From assembly GCA_020636135.1 (NCBI GenBank), contig JACJYK010000001.1, positions 3,334,501 to 3,398,500 of the forward strand: a DNA stretch of 64,000 bases. Reading direction: 5' to 3'. A model generated the notes under the pieces. That model saw only the letters and a list, made by a program, of their open reading frames with translations, ran no database searches and was not told the DNA's origin. Source of the stretch: Lewinellaceae bacterium. GTDB lineage: Bacteria > Bacteroidota > Bacteroidia > Chitinophagales > Saprospiraceae. Below, piece by piece: positions 1 to 10,800 of the stretch (the first letter of the stretch is position 1; the number at the start of each line of letters is the position of its first letter). Both the position numbers and the translations under genes were made by a program.

Positions 1-73
1 AGCATATCATGGATGTTAAAACGAAAATTCTGACGCTCCAGAAGCATTTTCAGCCCCCAATACACTCAACCCG

Positions 74-886
74 CTATGGGATCATCTCGACTTTAGTACG
101 TGGATAAGCCACCGGTATTCCGGCAGCGCCAAATGCCTTCTTGATATTGCTGTATGCATTAAAATACACACCCCAATAATTTTCCGGCGTAGCATACGGC
201 CGTACGGCAAGCAGCACATTGTTGGCATCAAATTTCTCGATCTCGATGGTGGGCTCGTCCGGTAGTAAATCCGGAGTATTGCGGAGGGCTTCCCGGATGA
301 TGCCTCTTATTTTTTCAAAATCTTCCTCGTAAGGCATGGCCACATTCAGATCGACACGCAGCTTGCCGTTCGCGGATAAATTGGTCATGATGCCACTGGT
401 GGCAATTCCATTCGGAATGATCACCTTCTTGTTTTCGAGGCTGTTGATGACTGTATTAAATACCTGTATTTCAGATACATGACCTACCACCCCCTGGAGG
501 TCGACCAGATCGCCCACGCGGTAGGGCTTAAAGATGAGGACCATGACACCGGCTGCAAAATGGGATAAGGTACCCTGCAATGCCATCCCTATGGCCAGTC
601 CCGCAGCAGCGATCAGAGCGGCAAAAGCCGTCACTTCAACCCCAACCACACCGGCTGCGCTGATCACAACCAATACTTTAAGTACCACGCTTATCAGGGA
701 TTTAAGGAATGGATGCACATCTTTTTCCAGCCCGGCACGACTCATCCAGTTACCGGCCAACCGCACGATCCAGTTGATGATCCAGAAACCGATGATAATT
801 ATGAGAAGTGCGGAAACCAATTTCGGTGCCCAGGCAATCATGGTGTCAGCCCATTTGCCTATCATTAAACTAAAATCCTGATTCAT
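74..886 (-). CDS. mscS: Small-conductance mechanosensitive channel (MscS family)
   Basis: Inner-membrane channel that opens under membrane tension to release solutes after osmotic downshock. At 270 residues it is close to the E. coli MscS length. Three hydrophobic segments are visible (about residues 20-40, 62-85 and 88-116). The third is the Gly/Ala-rich pore helix (GLAIGMALQGTLSHFAAG) and leads into the beta-domain signature KPYRVGD. The cytoplasmic beta and alpha/beta domains follow, to about residue 265. The ATG at 886 gives a complete family-length protein. It is transcribed away from the 2TM gene, with no obvious partner. Family assignment is secure; physiological role is inferred from the family. 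Confidence 0.93.
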   Translation of the reverse strand: MNQDFSLMIGKWADTMIAWAPKLVSALLIIIIGFWIINWIVRLAGNWMSRAGLEKDVHPFLKSLISVVLKVLVVISAAGVVGVEVTAFAALIAAAGLAIGMALQGTLSHFAAGVMVLIFKPYRVGDLVDLQGVVGHVSEIQVFNTVINSLENKKVIIPNGIATSGIMTNLSANGKLRVDLNVAMPYEEDFEKIRGIIREALRNTPDLLPDEPTIEIEKFDANNVLLAVRPYATPENYWGVYFNAYSNIKKAFGAAGIPVAYPRTKVEMIP

Positions 887-1085
887 GTCTTACGATTATT
901 CGGTTGCTGTTCTTCTGACGGAGACATATGAAAAAGTCACATCGGAATTCAGTTCCCCAGATCGATAAAGTCATTTGGTTAGTGGAGATCAGATACCAAT
1001 TGATCTTAAAAGGTCGTTAAGCAGTTGCAATTATGTCCGCTACCATCTATTTTTAAGTTGCATTAAAGTGAATAATTGAAAACAG

Positions 1086-1487
1086 ATGTACGATGCAGAC
1101 CTCCATCGGATAGCCTATAAACGGGTGCGCACCAAAGCCAGATTCCGCAAGCATTTGGGGGTATACCTCGTCATGGGCACATTCTTTTTTATCCTGAATA
1201 TGCTCACCGACCGGCATGACCTCTGGTTTTACTGGCCAATGTTAGGCTGGGGTCTCGGTTTATCCATGCATTACCTGCGGGCTTATGGACTTCCCGGCTC
1301 CGATCCGGATGAATGGGAAGAAAAACAAATGCAAAAAGAACTTGCCCGGCTGGAACGGCACCGCTACCATCAGCCGCCTACCCGCCGAAATGAGACTCGC
1401 CGAGATGAAGAGGTGGCCATGGAACTAAAACAACTGGAAAAGGCTTATCAGGCGCAGAAGCCTTATCGCGACGATGAGCTGGTGTGA
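1086..1487 (+). CDS. 2TM domain protein
   Basis: Small membrane protein of 133 residues. Residues about 1-20 are basic (many R and K). Two closely spaced hydrophobic helices follow (about 25-43, LGVYLVMGTFFFILNML, and 48-66, LWFYWPMLGWGLGLSMHYL), then a long charged tail rich in E, K, Q and R that may form a coiled coil. This is the 2TM architecture common in Bacteroidota, often found beside or fused to signalling proteins. The WP and G-GLS-HY residues between the helices are typical of the family. No regulator is adjacent here, and the function is not known. Confidence 0.8.
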   Translation: MYDADLHRIAYKRVRTKARFRKHLGVYLVMGTFFFILNMLTDRHDLWFYWPMLGWGLGLSMHYLRAYGLPGSDPDEWEEKQMQKELARLERHRYHQPPTRRNETRRDEEVAMELKQLEKAYQAQKPYRDDELV

Positions 1488-1570
1488 TGTTAAGGTTGGG
1501 TTAACCACGGTGATCCGCAATAAGTCCTGCCCGCAGTAACTTATCTTTCAGGTAGATAAATTGGAATTGT

Positions 1571-3016
1571 ATGCCGAGAGGCTTCCTGGTCCTTATATTC
1601 ATTTCCTTCTTTCAAACGATTCACGCTCAGACCATTGAGGTAAAGCTTAGCCCGGTTATGGGCATGCTCAACCTGCTGGAGACCCTGCAGGGCGCTACCG
1701 GCACTTCTCCTACCCTGCGTAAACAAGCCGAGGAACAATTGCCGGCGAATGTCTGGCAAAAGGCCTTGCAGGACTACCAGAATCTACGTACCGAATATCA
1801 ATTCATTCGTGAAGGTTACCCCTCTTCACGCAAGGTCATCCTTTCCACCCGGAAACTCCTGATGCTGGCAGCCGCTCATGCCACTGACCTGGAGGATTTC
1901 CAGACCCGTATTACCGGCATCCTTCCGAACCAGGATATGATCAGGCTAATCGCAATCCTTAAATCCATAGAACCCCATTACCGGAAAACCTTCTGGGAGC
2001 CATACCTGACCACACTGGAATCGATGCAGCAGGAAATGATCTCCAGAATACCCCGGCTATTACCTCTGTTCAAACAGGCGAAAGCATTTTATCAGACGGC
2101 CTGGCCGGAATCATTGCCATTTATCGTAAACCTGTATCCTATTCCGGCGCTGGAAGGCAATACCGCTGCCACACCTTATGGTAATGTGCTGGTATGTGGA
2201 TTCCTGACCCGTCATCCGGGTGCGGCTGAACACCGGGAAAGCATCATCGTACACGAAATGTGTCACCTGCTGTTTGAAGAACAGAGTCAGCAAGTGCAAA
2301 ACAATATCGACACCTGGTTTAATGAAGAGACTTCACCCTACCGTTCCTTCGCCTATAGTTACCTGGATGAAGGACTGGCCACGGCCATCGGCAACGGGTG
2401 GGCGGAACAACAATTGCATGGGCAGCTGGATACTGGTCAGTGGTACAATGACCCAACAATCAATGGTTATGCCAAGGCGATCTATCCGCTGATCAAAACT
2501 TATTTTACTTCCAAACATTCGCTTGATCAATCGTTTGTGCATCAGGCTGTTGAGGCATTTGCGAAATCCTTTCCCAGGTCTTTGTTTTCTTATGACAACC
2601 TGCTCAATGAAGTCAATGTTTACGTGGATGAAGAGGATCCGGTAGGTATCCAGCAAATCATGACCACCATCCGTTCCCATTTTATCATCCGCAATGCCTG
2701 GGCTGTCAGCCCCATCACCGCAACGTCAAGTCTGGAGCGTTTAAAGCAGGGAAATTCCACCCACCTGATCATCGTCGACCGCAATCAGCCTGCAGTGCTT
2801 ACCAGCCTCAACCAGGAAATACCGGCCCTGAGAACTACATTGAATGGATTAAAAATCACCGGCGAGACCATACTGACACATATGGATGAGACTACCGGCA
2901 ATACGTATATTATCTGCATTTTGCAGCAACCGGATCATCTGGATAAAGCCATGGAAACGCTGGCAGGGCAGAAATACCTGGATGTTGAAAAACCATCATT
3001 TCCGGTAGACCGCTGA
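1571..3016 (+). CDS. Secreted zinc-metallopeptidase-like protein (HExxH)
   Basis: A protein of 481 residues. An N-terminal signal peptide ends near residue 20 (IHAQ). Residues 228-232 form HEMCH, the HExxH zinc-binding motif of gluzincin-type peptidases; a downstream glutamate in the YLDEGLATAIGNGW stretch (about residue 265) is a good candidate for the third ligand. The fold resembles peptidase-MA-like proteins, but I cannot name a precise family. There is no lipobox and no T9SS tail, so it is probably periplasmic or secreted by Sec alone. A near-consensus -7 box (TATCTTTC) lies at 1542-1549. Peptidase activity is inferred from the motif. Confidence 0.72.
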   Translation: MPRGFLVLIFISFFQTIHAQTIEVKLSPVMGMLNLLETLQGATGTSPTLRKQAEEQLPANVWQKALQDYQNLRTEYQFIREGYPSSRKVILSTRKLLMLAAAHATDLEDFQTRITGILPNQDMIRLIAILKSIEPHYRKTFWEPYLTTLESMQQEMISRIPRLLPLFKQAKAFYQTAWPESLPFIVNLYPIPALEGNTAATPYGNVLVCGFLTRHPGAAEHRESIIVHEMCHLLFEEQSQQVQNNIDTWFNEETSPYRSFAYSYLDEGLATAIGNGWAEQQLHGQLDTGQWYNDPTINGYAKAIYPLIKTYFTSKHSLDQSFVHQAVEAFAKSFPRSLFSYDNLLNEVNVYVDEEDPVGIQQIMTTIRSHFIIRNAWAVSPITATSSLERLKQGNSTHLIIVDRNQPAVLTSLNQEIPALRTTLNGLKITGETILTHMDETTGNTYIICILQQPDHLDKAMETLAGQKYLDVEKPSFPVDR

Positions 3017-3151
3017 ACACTTCAACCATTGGACCCTAAACAAGAAAGGCAGCCATCCTCATCAGGTTGTGGCTACCTCCTTAAGGTACTACCGGCAAAG
3101 TCCCGGTCATCGTTTTGGTATGATGTTGCAATAGTTTCTGAATGGCCCGGT

Positions 3152-4630
3152 TCATTTCTGGCCTTGTGCCGGATCCGATTCTCTAAGGGAAAGGATCTGA
3201 TCCATGGGGACATCTTTCCAGACATTATGGATACCTGAAGGCCAGTCGACCACAATGGAATCGAGTCGCGTCGCCTCTCCTAATCCAAAGTGTTGTCTCA
3301 ATGCATTGTGCCCGTTAAAGGTGTTACATGCAGACACGTCCCTTCGCTGGTGGAGCAATGTGCCATGTAGCCGTGCATAAGTGGACACCTTAGCGCCGAT
3401 TGCCGCCCGGTTTGAGGCCGTTCCTTCCAGATCAAGCTGGATCCAGTGGTTGCCATTATTGGACACATTCTCATACAAAGCCTTACCTACGCCGCGCGAA
3501 TGCAGGTAAAGGTCCAGGTCGCCGTCACGGTCGATATCCCCTGCCGTCCCTCCGACTGCCAATGTAGCCAACAGCGGATAACAGCCATCATAACGTGTGA
3601 ATTTTCCGACACCATCGTTCAGGTAGAGTTCGGTGAGGCCCACTTGCTGAACCAGGATCAGATCCAGGTCAGCATCGTTGTCAAAGTCACCCCATACCGG
3701 CGAAAGGAAGGTCCCATGCTTGGATAAAATGGAGGATTCTTCTACAAAGTGTCCATCTTCATTGCGATAAAGGCGGTTGGGGACCGATTGCCAATTGGTC
3801 AGAAATAGATCCAAATCCAGATCATTGTCCAGATCGATAAATGAATAGACCTGACCATTTTGCAGTGAATCGGTGAACGGATATCCAGACAGGTGACTGA
3901 ACAGTACCTCACCATGGGTTTCCTGCCGGCGGTTGATGTAAATGGAATCGTATCCGGAAGGGCCGCCCGGGCCGGTACCGAAAAACAAATCGAAATCTCC
4001 GTCCTCATCAAAGTCAATGATGGTTCCTACCGTATAAGGTGCAGCTCCGGTAGTAAATGTATAGTTCCGGTCTTCCCTGAAGATCCCATGATCGTTCAAC
4101 AACAACCGGTTGCCTTCTGAAGGAGCGCCCTGGACAAAATTGTCCGGATACACCGTCACCAGATCGATCCAGGCATCTCCATTGATATCTCCAAAAACGG
4201 CTCCCCAGGCCGGGATGGAATCCGTCGCGAATAATACCTGTTCTACCCGCTCGAAATTTCCATTGCCAAGTCCACGATAGAGTTGTGTCGGGTAGCCGGC
4301 AATGCAAACGTCCAGATGACCGTCATTATCAAAGTCCGCCCAGGTGACACCGCAGTTGGTACTTTCCGGATTGCTGGAACCGGGAAAGGCATCCGGTACA
4401 AACTGAAAATGGCCTTGCCGGTCATTGATCAACAGATATCCCGGTGCAGCGGACAGGTCCAGATAGCCGTCTTCGTTCACATCCACAAAGGCCGCACCGG
4501 CATAAGTGGCTGTCCTGCCCAGCTGAATGGAATCTGTACCATCGGGTTCACGCCCGGATATTCGTTTGAATTCCTGGCCTTTTACGGACCAGAATATAAA
4601 GACCAATAGGATGGAGACCGTGATTCGCAT
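3152..4630 (-). CDS. Secreted FG-GAP/VCBS repeat protein with ASPIC/UnbV domain
   Basis: A 492-residue protein with a signal peptide ending near residue 19 (SVKGQ). Most of it is a run of FG-GAP/VCBS repeats with calcium-loop motifs such as DVNEDGYLDL, DFDNDGHLDV, DINGDAWIDL, DFDEDGDFDL, DLDNDLDLDL, DFDNDADLDL and DIDRDGDLDL, which should fold as a beta-propeller. The last 90 residues match the ASPIC/UnbV (CRTAC1-like) module (IGAKVSTYARLHG, QHFGLG, VDWPSG). Such proteins are extracellular or surface-attached in Bacteroidota. The ligand is unknown. The gene stands alone, convergent with the gluzincin-like gene. Confidence 0.88.
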   Translation of the reverse strand: MRITVSILLVFIFWSVKGQEFKRISGREPDGTDSIQLGRTATYAGAAFVDVNEDGYLDLSAAPGYLLINDRQGHFQFVPDAFPGSSNPESTNCGVTWADFDNDGHLDVCIAGYPTQLYRGLGNGNFERVEQVLFATDSIPAWGAVFGDINGDAWIDLVTVYPDNFVQGAPSEGNRLLLNDHGIFREDRNYTFTTGAAPYTVGTIIDFDEDGDFDLFFGTGPGGPSGYDSIYINRRQETHGEVLFSHLSGYPFTDSLQNGQVYSFIDLDNDLDLDLFLTNWQSVPNRLYRNEDGHFVEESSILSKHGTFLSPVWGDFDNDADLDLILVQQVGLTELYLNDGVGKFTRYDGCYPLLATLAVGGTAGDIDRDGDLDLYLHSRGVGKALYENVSNNGNHWIQLDLEGTASNRAAIGAKVSTYARLHGTLLHQRRDVSACNTFNGHNALRQHFGLGEATRLDSIVVDWPSGIHNVWKDVPMDQILSLRESDPAQGQK

Positions 4631-4754
4631 GTGAGGATCATTTTATTGCAAAAAGGGCATGATGCAAAGTAGACCGGAAGCCCCGGTACGAAGTTCAATC
4701 CCATCAAAATTGACTTATTAGGGAGGAATTTGACTTTTAGGAACAGATCCTGAG

Positions 4755-5921
4755 TTAGGATTCCGTCCGGGGAGACGGGCCGGAAGTTGATGAATCGTCG
4801 GTTCTGTTCCGGTGATCAGCAGGACGGTGAGGCAATGCTTTGAATTCGGTGGGAGTCATGCCGGTTATCCTTTTGAAATGGGCATAAAAGGAGGTTTTAT
4901 TGGCGTAGCCAACCTTAAAGTAGACTTCCTTGATGGAAAGGTCCGGATGTTCATTCAGTAACCGGATGGATTCATCGATGCGGAGTTTATTGATGTATTC
5001 GGTGAATGAAATTCCCTTACCCTGATTAATGACCTGGGAAAGCTGATGCTTGTTGACGTTAATGCGTTTTGCCAATGAATCCAGGCTGATGTTATCCTTG
5101 TACCATGCCTTTTCCTGCATTTCCCGGTCCAGCTGGCGAAGGATCGAGTTAACAGCACTGTCAGTGATCGTTGAAGATTCGTATTGTTCACCGATCAGTT
5201 TTTTCTTTTGATTCTTTTCATCCAGCAAATGAGGAAAACGATAAGCCATATAGCCGATGCCATACATCCCGACTCCCATCAGTAATCCGATGCAGTAATC
5301 CCAGTAAGGAGTAAAAAAGGATTTGCGAACCAGGACATAATATCCATAGTAGGCCAGCACGTACAACCCGTAAAAATGCACGATCTGTTTCAGCCAATTG
5401 CTTTTAAACCGGGAGCCGGACTGATCCCGGTACGCAGTGCGGACCATTAAAAACCCATAGAATCCAAGCGAAAGAATACCTGTCATGAAGAAAAACAATA
5501 CCGCATACCTTCTGGGGAATAGAGGAGCACCTCCCGGGGCTACCGGAAAGAGCACACGGGAATATAAATAATAGGCGATGCCTAAAAGTCCAATTCCCAA
5601 ATGGATCAGGGCTTCCCTGCTTCGCAATGCAGCCTCGTATTTCAGGGACTTCATGTACAGCCATAACAAAGGTCCGAAGAGCAATTGCAAATACACTCCA
5701 AGTGGCGACAGCCAGGGGAATTCAGTATCCAGTTTGCCTTCCCAATACAAAATATAAATCCCCAACTGAACGGAAAATGCCAGGAGGGCCAGCCCCAGGT
5801 AGAGATTGGCCTGCCTTGATTTTGCAGTCAGCAAAAACAGGAGGGACATGAAGCATCCCTGAAAGACGATGGCCAGAAAAAGTAAATACCAGAATCCGGG
5901 CATTCCGAAACAATTTATCAT
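4755..5921 (-). CDS. Membrane-anchored AraC-family transcriptional regulator
   Basis: A 388-residue protein. The N-terminal 230 residues hold about seven hydrophobic helices. After a charged linker comes a C-terminal AraC/XylS double helix-turn-helix (about residues 265-365), with the signature SIKEVYFKVGYANKTSFYAHF and TPTEFK. Membrane sensor-AraC fusions are common in Bacteroidota and probably couple a membrane or lipophilic signal to transcription. The start could be the ATG at 5921 or the in-frame ATG at 5903. The targets are not evident; the gene lies between the FG-GAP gene and the HAD gene. DNA binding is strongly supported, the signal is not known. Confidence 0.88.
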   Translation of the reverse strand: MINCFGMPGFWYLLFLAIVFQGCFMSLLFLLTAKSRQANLYLGLALLAFSVQLGIYILYWEGKLDTEFPWLSPLGVYLQLLFGPLLWLYMKSLKYEAALRSREALIHLGIGLLGIAYYLYSRVLFPVAPGGAPLFPRRYAVLFFFMTGILSLGFYGFLMVRTAYRDQSGSRFKSNWLKQIVHFYGLYVLAYYGYYVLVRKSFFTPYWDYCIGLLMGVGMYGIGYMAYRFPHLLDEKNQKKKLIGEQYESSTITDSAVNSILRQLDREMQEKAWYKDNISLDSLAKRINVNKHQLSQVINQGKGISFTEYINKLRIDESIRLLNEHPDLSIKEVYFKVGYANKTSFYAHFKRITGMTPTEFKALPHRPADHRNRTDDSSTSGPSPRTES

Positions 5922-6235
5922 CCCAGTGTCTAATCCCTATGCCGACCTGTAACTCAGTGAATCCAGCAAGCAGCGCTTTGTGTTTTCAAAGAAACCTGCA
6001 TGCTGCAATAAATGTCAACCGAAAGTTCATTCTCCGGGAAGAAAGAATAATTGTAATTGACTAAATATCGCCATATCCGTGCTATCCGGCGTTAATACCG
6101 ATCATTTCTTACTTTTTGTTTTTTGCACGATTGTTGGTTTCTTTTTGGCCGAGCCTGCCATTGATAGAAGGTTATTTTTGTGAGACAGAATGGGTTTCGA
6201 CACAGGAATGATATTTTTACCGGACAATTTTAACC

Positions 6236-6844
6236 ATGGTTGACTACATCGTATTTGATTTAGGCGGAGTACTGATCGATTGGGATCCTCGCTATCTGTA
6301 CCGGAAACTTTTTGAAGATCCCAATGAAATCGACTATTTCCTTTCAGAGATCTGTCATGGCAAGTGGAATGAACAAATGGATGGAGGCTATCCATTCGAA
6401 CAGGCATGCAGTGACCGGATCGCCGTTTTTCCCCAATACCGGGATGCCATTCAGGCTTACTGGAAACGCTGGCCGGAAATGCTGAACGGTGCGCACCAGG
6501 GCACCCTCGATCTGCTGGAACAATTGCGTACCAACCAAACCCATCGTTTATTCAGCATCACCAACTGGTCTGCGGAGACTTTTCCCACCGCAAGAAAGTT
6601 ATTTCCCTTCCTGGATTATTTCGAGGATATCGTTGTTTCCGGTGAGGAGAAGCTGGTTAAACCGAATGCCGGCATTTATCAGATATTGTTTGAGCGAAAC
6701 CAACTGGATCCCCGTGCCGGCTTGTTCATTGACGATAATGCAAACAATGTAGCTGCAGCCAAGGCAAGTGGTATGGAAGCCATCCAATTTCTGCATCCCG
6801 GACAGCTGAAAGCAGATCTTCAATTGTTTGATATTAAATTATAA
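6236..6844 (+). CDS. HAD-superfamily phosphatase (YihX-like)
   Basis: A 202-residue hydrolase of HAD subfamily IA. Motif I is FDLGGVLIDWD at residues 7-17 (nucleophile Asp8), motif II is SITNWS, the conserved lysine lies in KPNAGIYQ, and motif III is LFIDDNANNVAAAK. The cap insertion after motif I is alpha-helical, as in YihX-type glucose-1-phosphate phosphatases and haloacid dehalogenases. Sugar-phosphate dephosphorylation is the most likely activity; the substrate cannot be read from sequence. It is followed 11 nt later by a TPR gene on the same strand, so the two may share a transcript. Confidence 0.87.
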   Translation: MVDYIVFDLGGVLIDWDPRYLYRKLFEDPNEIDYFLSEICHGKWNEQMDGGYPFEQACSDRIAVFPQYRDAIQAYWKRWPEMLNGAHQGTLDLLEQLRTNQTHRLFSITNWSAETFPTARKLFPFLDYFEDIVVSGEEKLVKPNAGIYQILFERNQLDPRAGLFIDDNANNVAAAKASGMEAIQFLHPGQLKADLQLFDIKL

Positions 6845-6855
6845 TTCATTTGCTT

Positions 6856-7773
6856 ATGCGATTCATTCCCCTGATTCTATTGCTGACAGGCAGTTATTCC
6901 CTCGCTATTTCCCAGCAGCCAGTCCTGGCTTTGGACGGCAATCCGCTTACCCCTCCCCGCGAATCTGCAGAGATTACCCAAAAGAAACAAGCTGAGCTGG
7001 AGGCTGCGGAACAGGCTTTCTCCAACGATCCCAATGATGTCGATAACATCATCTGGTTTGGGCGTCGCCTGGCCTACGCCTGGGAATTTGACAAGGCTAT
7101 TCAGATGTTCACTTATGGCATCAATTTATTTCCCAACAATCCGCATCTCTACCGGCATCGGGGCCACCGATTCATTACGACGAGGCAATTCGACCGTGCC
7201 ATTTCCGACCTGGAACACGCCACCCGTCTAGCCCAGAATATGCCCCTGGAAGTAGAACCGGACGGCCAGCCAAACAGTAAGAACATCCCCTTATCCAATC
7301 TGCATTTTAACATCTACTATCACCTGGGGCTCGCCTATTATCTTACCGCGAATTACGAACAGGCGGCCAAAGCCTATCGTAAATGTCTTCAATACTCCAA
7401 TAACGATGACTTGTTATGCGCGACCACAGACTGGTTGTACATGACCCTTTGTCGTCAGGGTAAGATGACGGAAGCCAGTCAACTATTGGAACCCATCAAA
7501 GAGAAAATGACCATTATTGAGAACGAATCGTACCACCAGCGGCTGTTGATGTACAAGGGCTTGCGTAAACCGGAGGACCTATTTCCCGGAAAATCCGGGA
7601 ATGAGGATGAAACTTTGAACCTGATCACGCAGGGTTATGGTGTCGCCAATTTCTACTATTGCACAGGTAAGAAGGAGCAGGCTCAGGATATCCTGCAGAA
7701 AATCCTGCGACTTGACAACTGGGCTGCGTTCGGATACATTGCTGCTGAAGCCGACCTGAACCGTGGGTTATAA
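6856..7773 (+). CDS. Secreted TPR-repeat protein
   Basis: A 305-residue protein from the ATG at 6856; an in-frame TTG two codons earlier is less likely. The signal peptide ends near residue 20 (SLAISQQ). The body is helical with tetratricopeptide-like repeats: residues about 70-105 (AYAWEFDKAIQMFTYGINLFPNNPHLYRHRG is the clearest region, split over two helices), about 155-190 (YHLGLAYYLTANYEQAAKAYRKCL), and a last unit near residue 255-290. Probably a periplasmic scaffold. It lies directly downstream of the HAD gene. No catalytic motif is seen. Confidence 0.75.
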   Translation: MRFIPLILLLTGSYSLAISQQPVLALDGNPLTPPRESAEITQKKQAELEAAEQAFSNDPNDVDNIIWFGRRLAYAWEFDKAIQMFTYGINLFPNNPHLYRHRGHRFITTRQFDRAISDLEHATRLAQNMPLEVEPDGQPNSKNIPLSNLHFNIYYHLGLAYYLTANYEQAAKAYRKCLQYSNNDDLLCATTDWLYMTLCRQGKMTEASQLLEPIKEKMTIIENESYHQRLLMYKGLRKPEDLFPGKSGNEDETLNLITQGYGVANFYYCTGKKEQAQDILQKILRLDNWAAFGYIAAEADLNRGL

Positions 7774-7823
7774 ATCCAAAGCAGGACGCACCATCACATC
7801 CTCTGATCTGATCTCATGTGAAA

Positions 7824-10800
7824 TTACTGCTTCACCAACCGGGCTATTTGTTTAGGTTCCGGAGAAGACACCATGACGGAATATAAACCGGAAGGTAACG
7901 CGGCCAAAGACAATACCACCTGATTGATCCCTTTGACCACCTGAACCTCTTGCGTAACCCATACCTTGCCGTCCAGACCGATGATATGCAGGGTCGTATT
8001 TCCTGTCTCAGGTGCTTCAACACGAGCCATTACCTGTGAATAAGCCGGATTCGGCGTCAGGGTAAGCTGCCAGGTTCCGGAAGACCGGTTCAGACCCTGT
8101 GCTTCCGGTACATCTCCATGGATGGATTTGCCCAGTTGCACCGGATCATTATAAACCATTAATTCCCGGTTCATGGCGGTTTTCGTCAGGGGTGCTTCGG
8201 ACTGCGGCGCACAATAAGTGCCAAAATCGAGGACCTTCACCTGTGTCGTACAGGAATCCAGGATTTCTCCCGACACTCCGATGTACCAGATCAGGGCTAG
8301 AACGCCATTGTTCAAATTAGACGAGTCCGCACAGGTGATAACCCGGTAAGGCATCAATGTATCCCGCCGGAACGAACGGTACAATTCGCCTCCGCAATCG
8401 TCAAAACTACCTGCGTCGACATCATCGAGCAGCACCATGGCTTGTTTATTTTCCGTCATCGCACGCTCCACCGTATCCTGACAAAGAACCACCAGGCCGG
8501 AGCAGCTGGAACAACAGTCCTCTATCGTCAACTCAGAGCGGCACATGGCCTGATTGCCTGCAGCATCTTCAACCATCAGTTCAATGGTATAGACGCCGGC
8601 CAGTAAGGGGAGGTCAAACAGGTGACCTTCGCGTTCTGCCAGGGTATCGCCTTGTTGAAGTACCCGGTAATGGAAATGCAGATGTTCGGCAACGGTAGTT
8701 TCATCCATGCCGAGACCAAGCAGGAAAGAAGTATCTGATAAACATACCAATGGATTGGTGCAGATCCTGAATTCCTGGGAAGCGCAGATCAGCATGGGAG
8801 GTATCGAATCCGGACAGGGTGTAAGCGGCCCGCAAGGTTGACAAATTTCTCCTTTATTCTCTATGGAAACCCAAACCCCTGCCGTGTCGGTCACGGCTCC
8901 ATTTACCAGGGTATAGACAGCCAACAATTGTCCAGCCGGATCACCGCAGGAAAATGCAATGCGTTGCAACAGGGTATCCGTTGAAAAGGACACCTCAGAA
9001 CTTAAATCACACGCGATTGTCTCACCATTGATCAATGAGTCTATCACCAGTGTGGCGATTCCAAAACTATCCAGGCTGAGTGAAATCGAATCTTTGAAAG
9101 AATAGCCTACCGGATCACAGTTGGTTACGATCAATGCAGCAGTACAGGAGGCACTGTTTCCTCCCCCATCGACCACGCTAAGCACCACATGATAAACACC
9201 TGCCAACAACGGCAGGTCCAGAGAAGCACCAGCCTGGCGGGATACCATAATGGTGTCTGCCCATACTTCATAATGATATTGCAGGGTGGCTGGCTGATCA
9301 TCGGTTGCCTCTCCGAGGACTAATGAGGTGTCGGTCAGGCAAAGGATAGGATTCACACACAATTCAAAGGTGTCTGACGCACAGGCGATGACCGGCGCAA
9401 CAGTATCCTGGCTCCGTAATTCGATCAACTGCAGGTATTCCATGATCCCGTCGCCATTGTCCTTCAGGTTGCGCGGTACCATCCGGTCCGGGCTAGCCAG
9501 GATCCGGTCATCAACGATGATGTCTGGCCCGGTAACCGAGGCACCGGAAAAGCGCAGATCCCGTACGATCCATTTACGAACGATGTAGCGGGTACCATTG
9601 GCATCGAACAGTTCATCCTGGTGGTCAATGGAAAGAGATTCTTCTTCATCATCAGCGATCTGCACAGTCTCTGAAAGGCTGTCCATGGAGCCAATCAGGG
9701 TATCCGCCGGGAAGGTGGCCTCAAAGTCACTCCTGGGTTGAAGGATAACCTTTTGGGTAGCAGTGCGGGTATGGCTGCAGCCGTCTTTGGCTGTCCAGGT
9801 TTTCGTATAAACTGTGTTGTTCCCTTCATTACTGGTGGTCGTTTTGGAGGTCAGCTGGATGGAGCTGCAACCATCGGTTACCTGCGGATCAACAAAAAGG
9901 CTGGCCGGTTGTACGGTGCGTCCGTTGTAGTAATCCAATGCCAACCAGGAAGGGCAATAGGCAGGCGTCGGGATGTCTGTGGTGTAACCATCGATTTGCC
10001 ACCCAGAGAAATCTTTGAATTGATTGTAGCCGTAATTGGTGTTAAATGTCGAGGAGGTACCTTCACTGCAATCCAGCGCGTCGGCATTGCCTTCAGCGGT
10101 CAGAATGATATGCAGGCCAGCCGTCTCCAGGACACCCTTGCCTGGTGTGCCGTCGGAGAAGACGGTTGCATCCGGTGCTCCCTGCAAGCTCCAGTTGGCC
10201 TGGGAAGTGAAAGTCCAGGTGGAAGTACAGGAGCCATAGCCGCCGGTATAGGGTTGCTGAGCACTCACCCATTGCCAGCTTTTCATTTTATCAATGGTTT
10301 TGGAATCCACGCCATCCCTTCCAAGCCGGCTATAGATCGAGCTCATGGTCGCATTGCAAAAATCAATATAGGCTTTGGTACTGGCAGATTTATTGCAGAC
10401 GATACCCGGCCGGGGGTGTCCTTCATCCAGATAATGATCCGCATAATGACAAAAGTAATCCGGATAGGCGGTGATGCAGAACCAGCTGTGGTCGGAACCC
10501 GGGTATCCAGCCTGCGCTTTGGTGGTCATTCCACAGGCAGGAAATGCCCGTAACTCAAGTTTGACATTTCCGCAGGACTGCACATCTACATAGTCATCGA
10601 ATACAAACAGGTTGATCCAGTCCTCCACCAATGCTTCGTAGTCCGATTGTTTTTGTTTGTACAAGCTGCTGCCAAGACAGGACTTTAGGTAATTCGTCCA
10701 GTATTCCCGGTAATAGGTGACACTGTCGGACAGGGCGATGGCTACGTGAATCACACTACAACAGTTATCGCTGCTTCCGGCATTCAGGTCTTTGGCCCAT

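Noticed and set aside
9738..10553. A 271-codon plus-strand open frame inside the large T9SS gene region.
   Set aside because: Antisense shadow of the 1432-residue protein; no recognisable domain.
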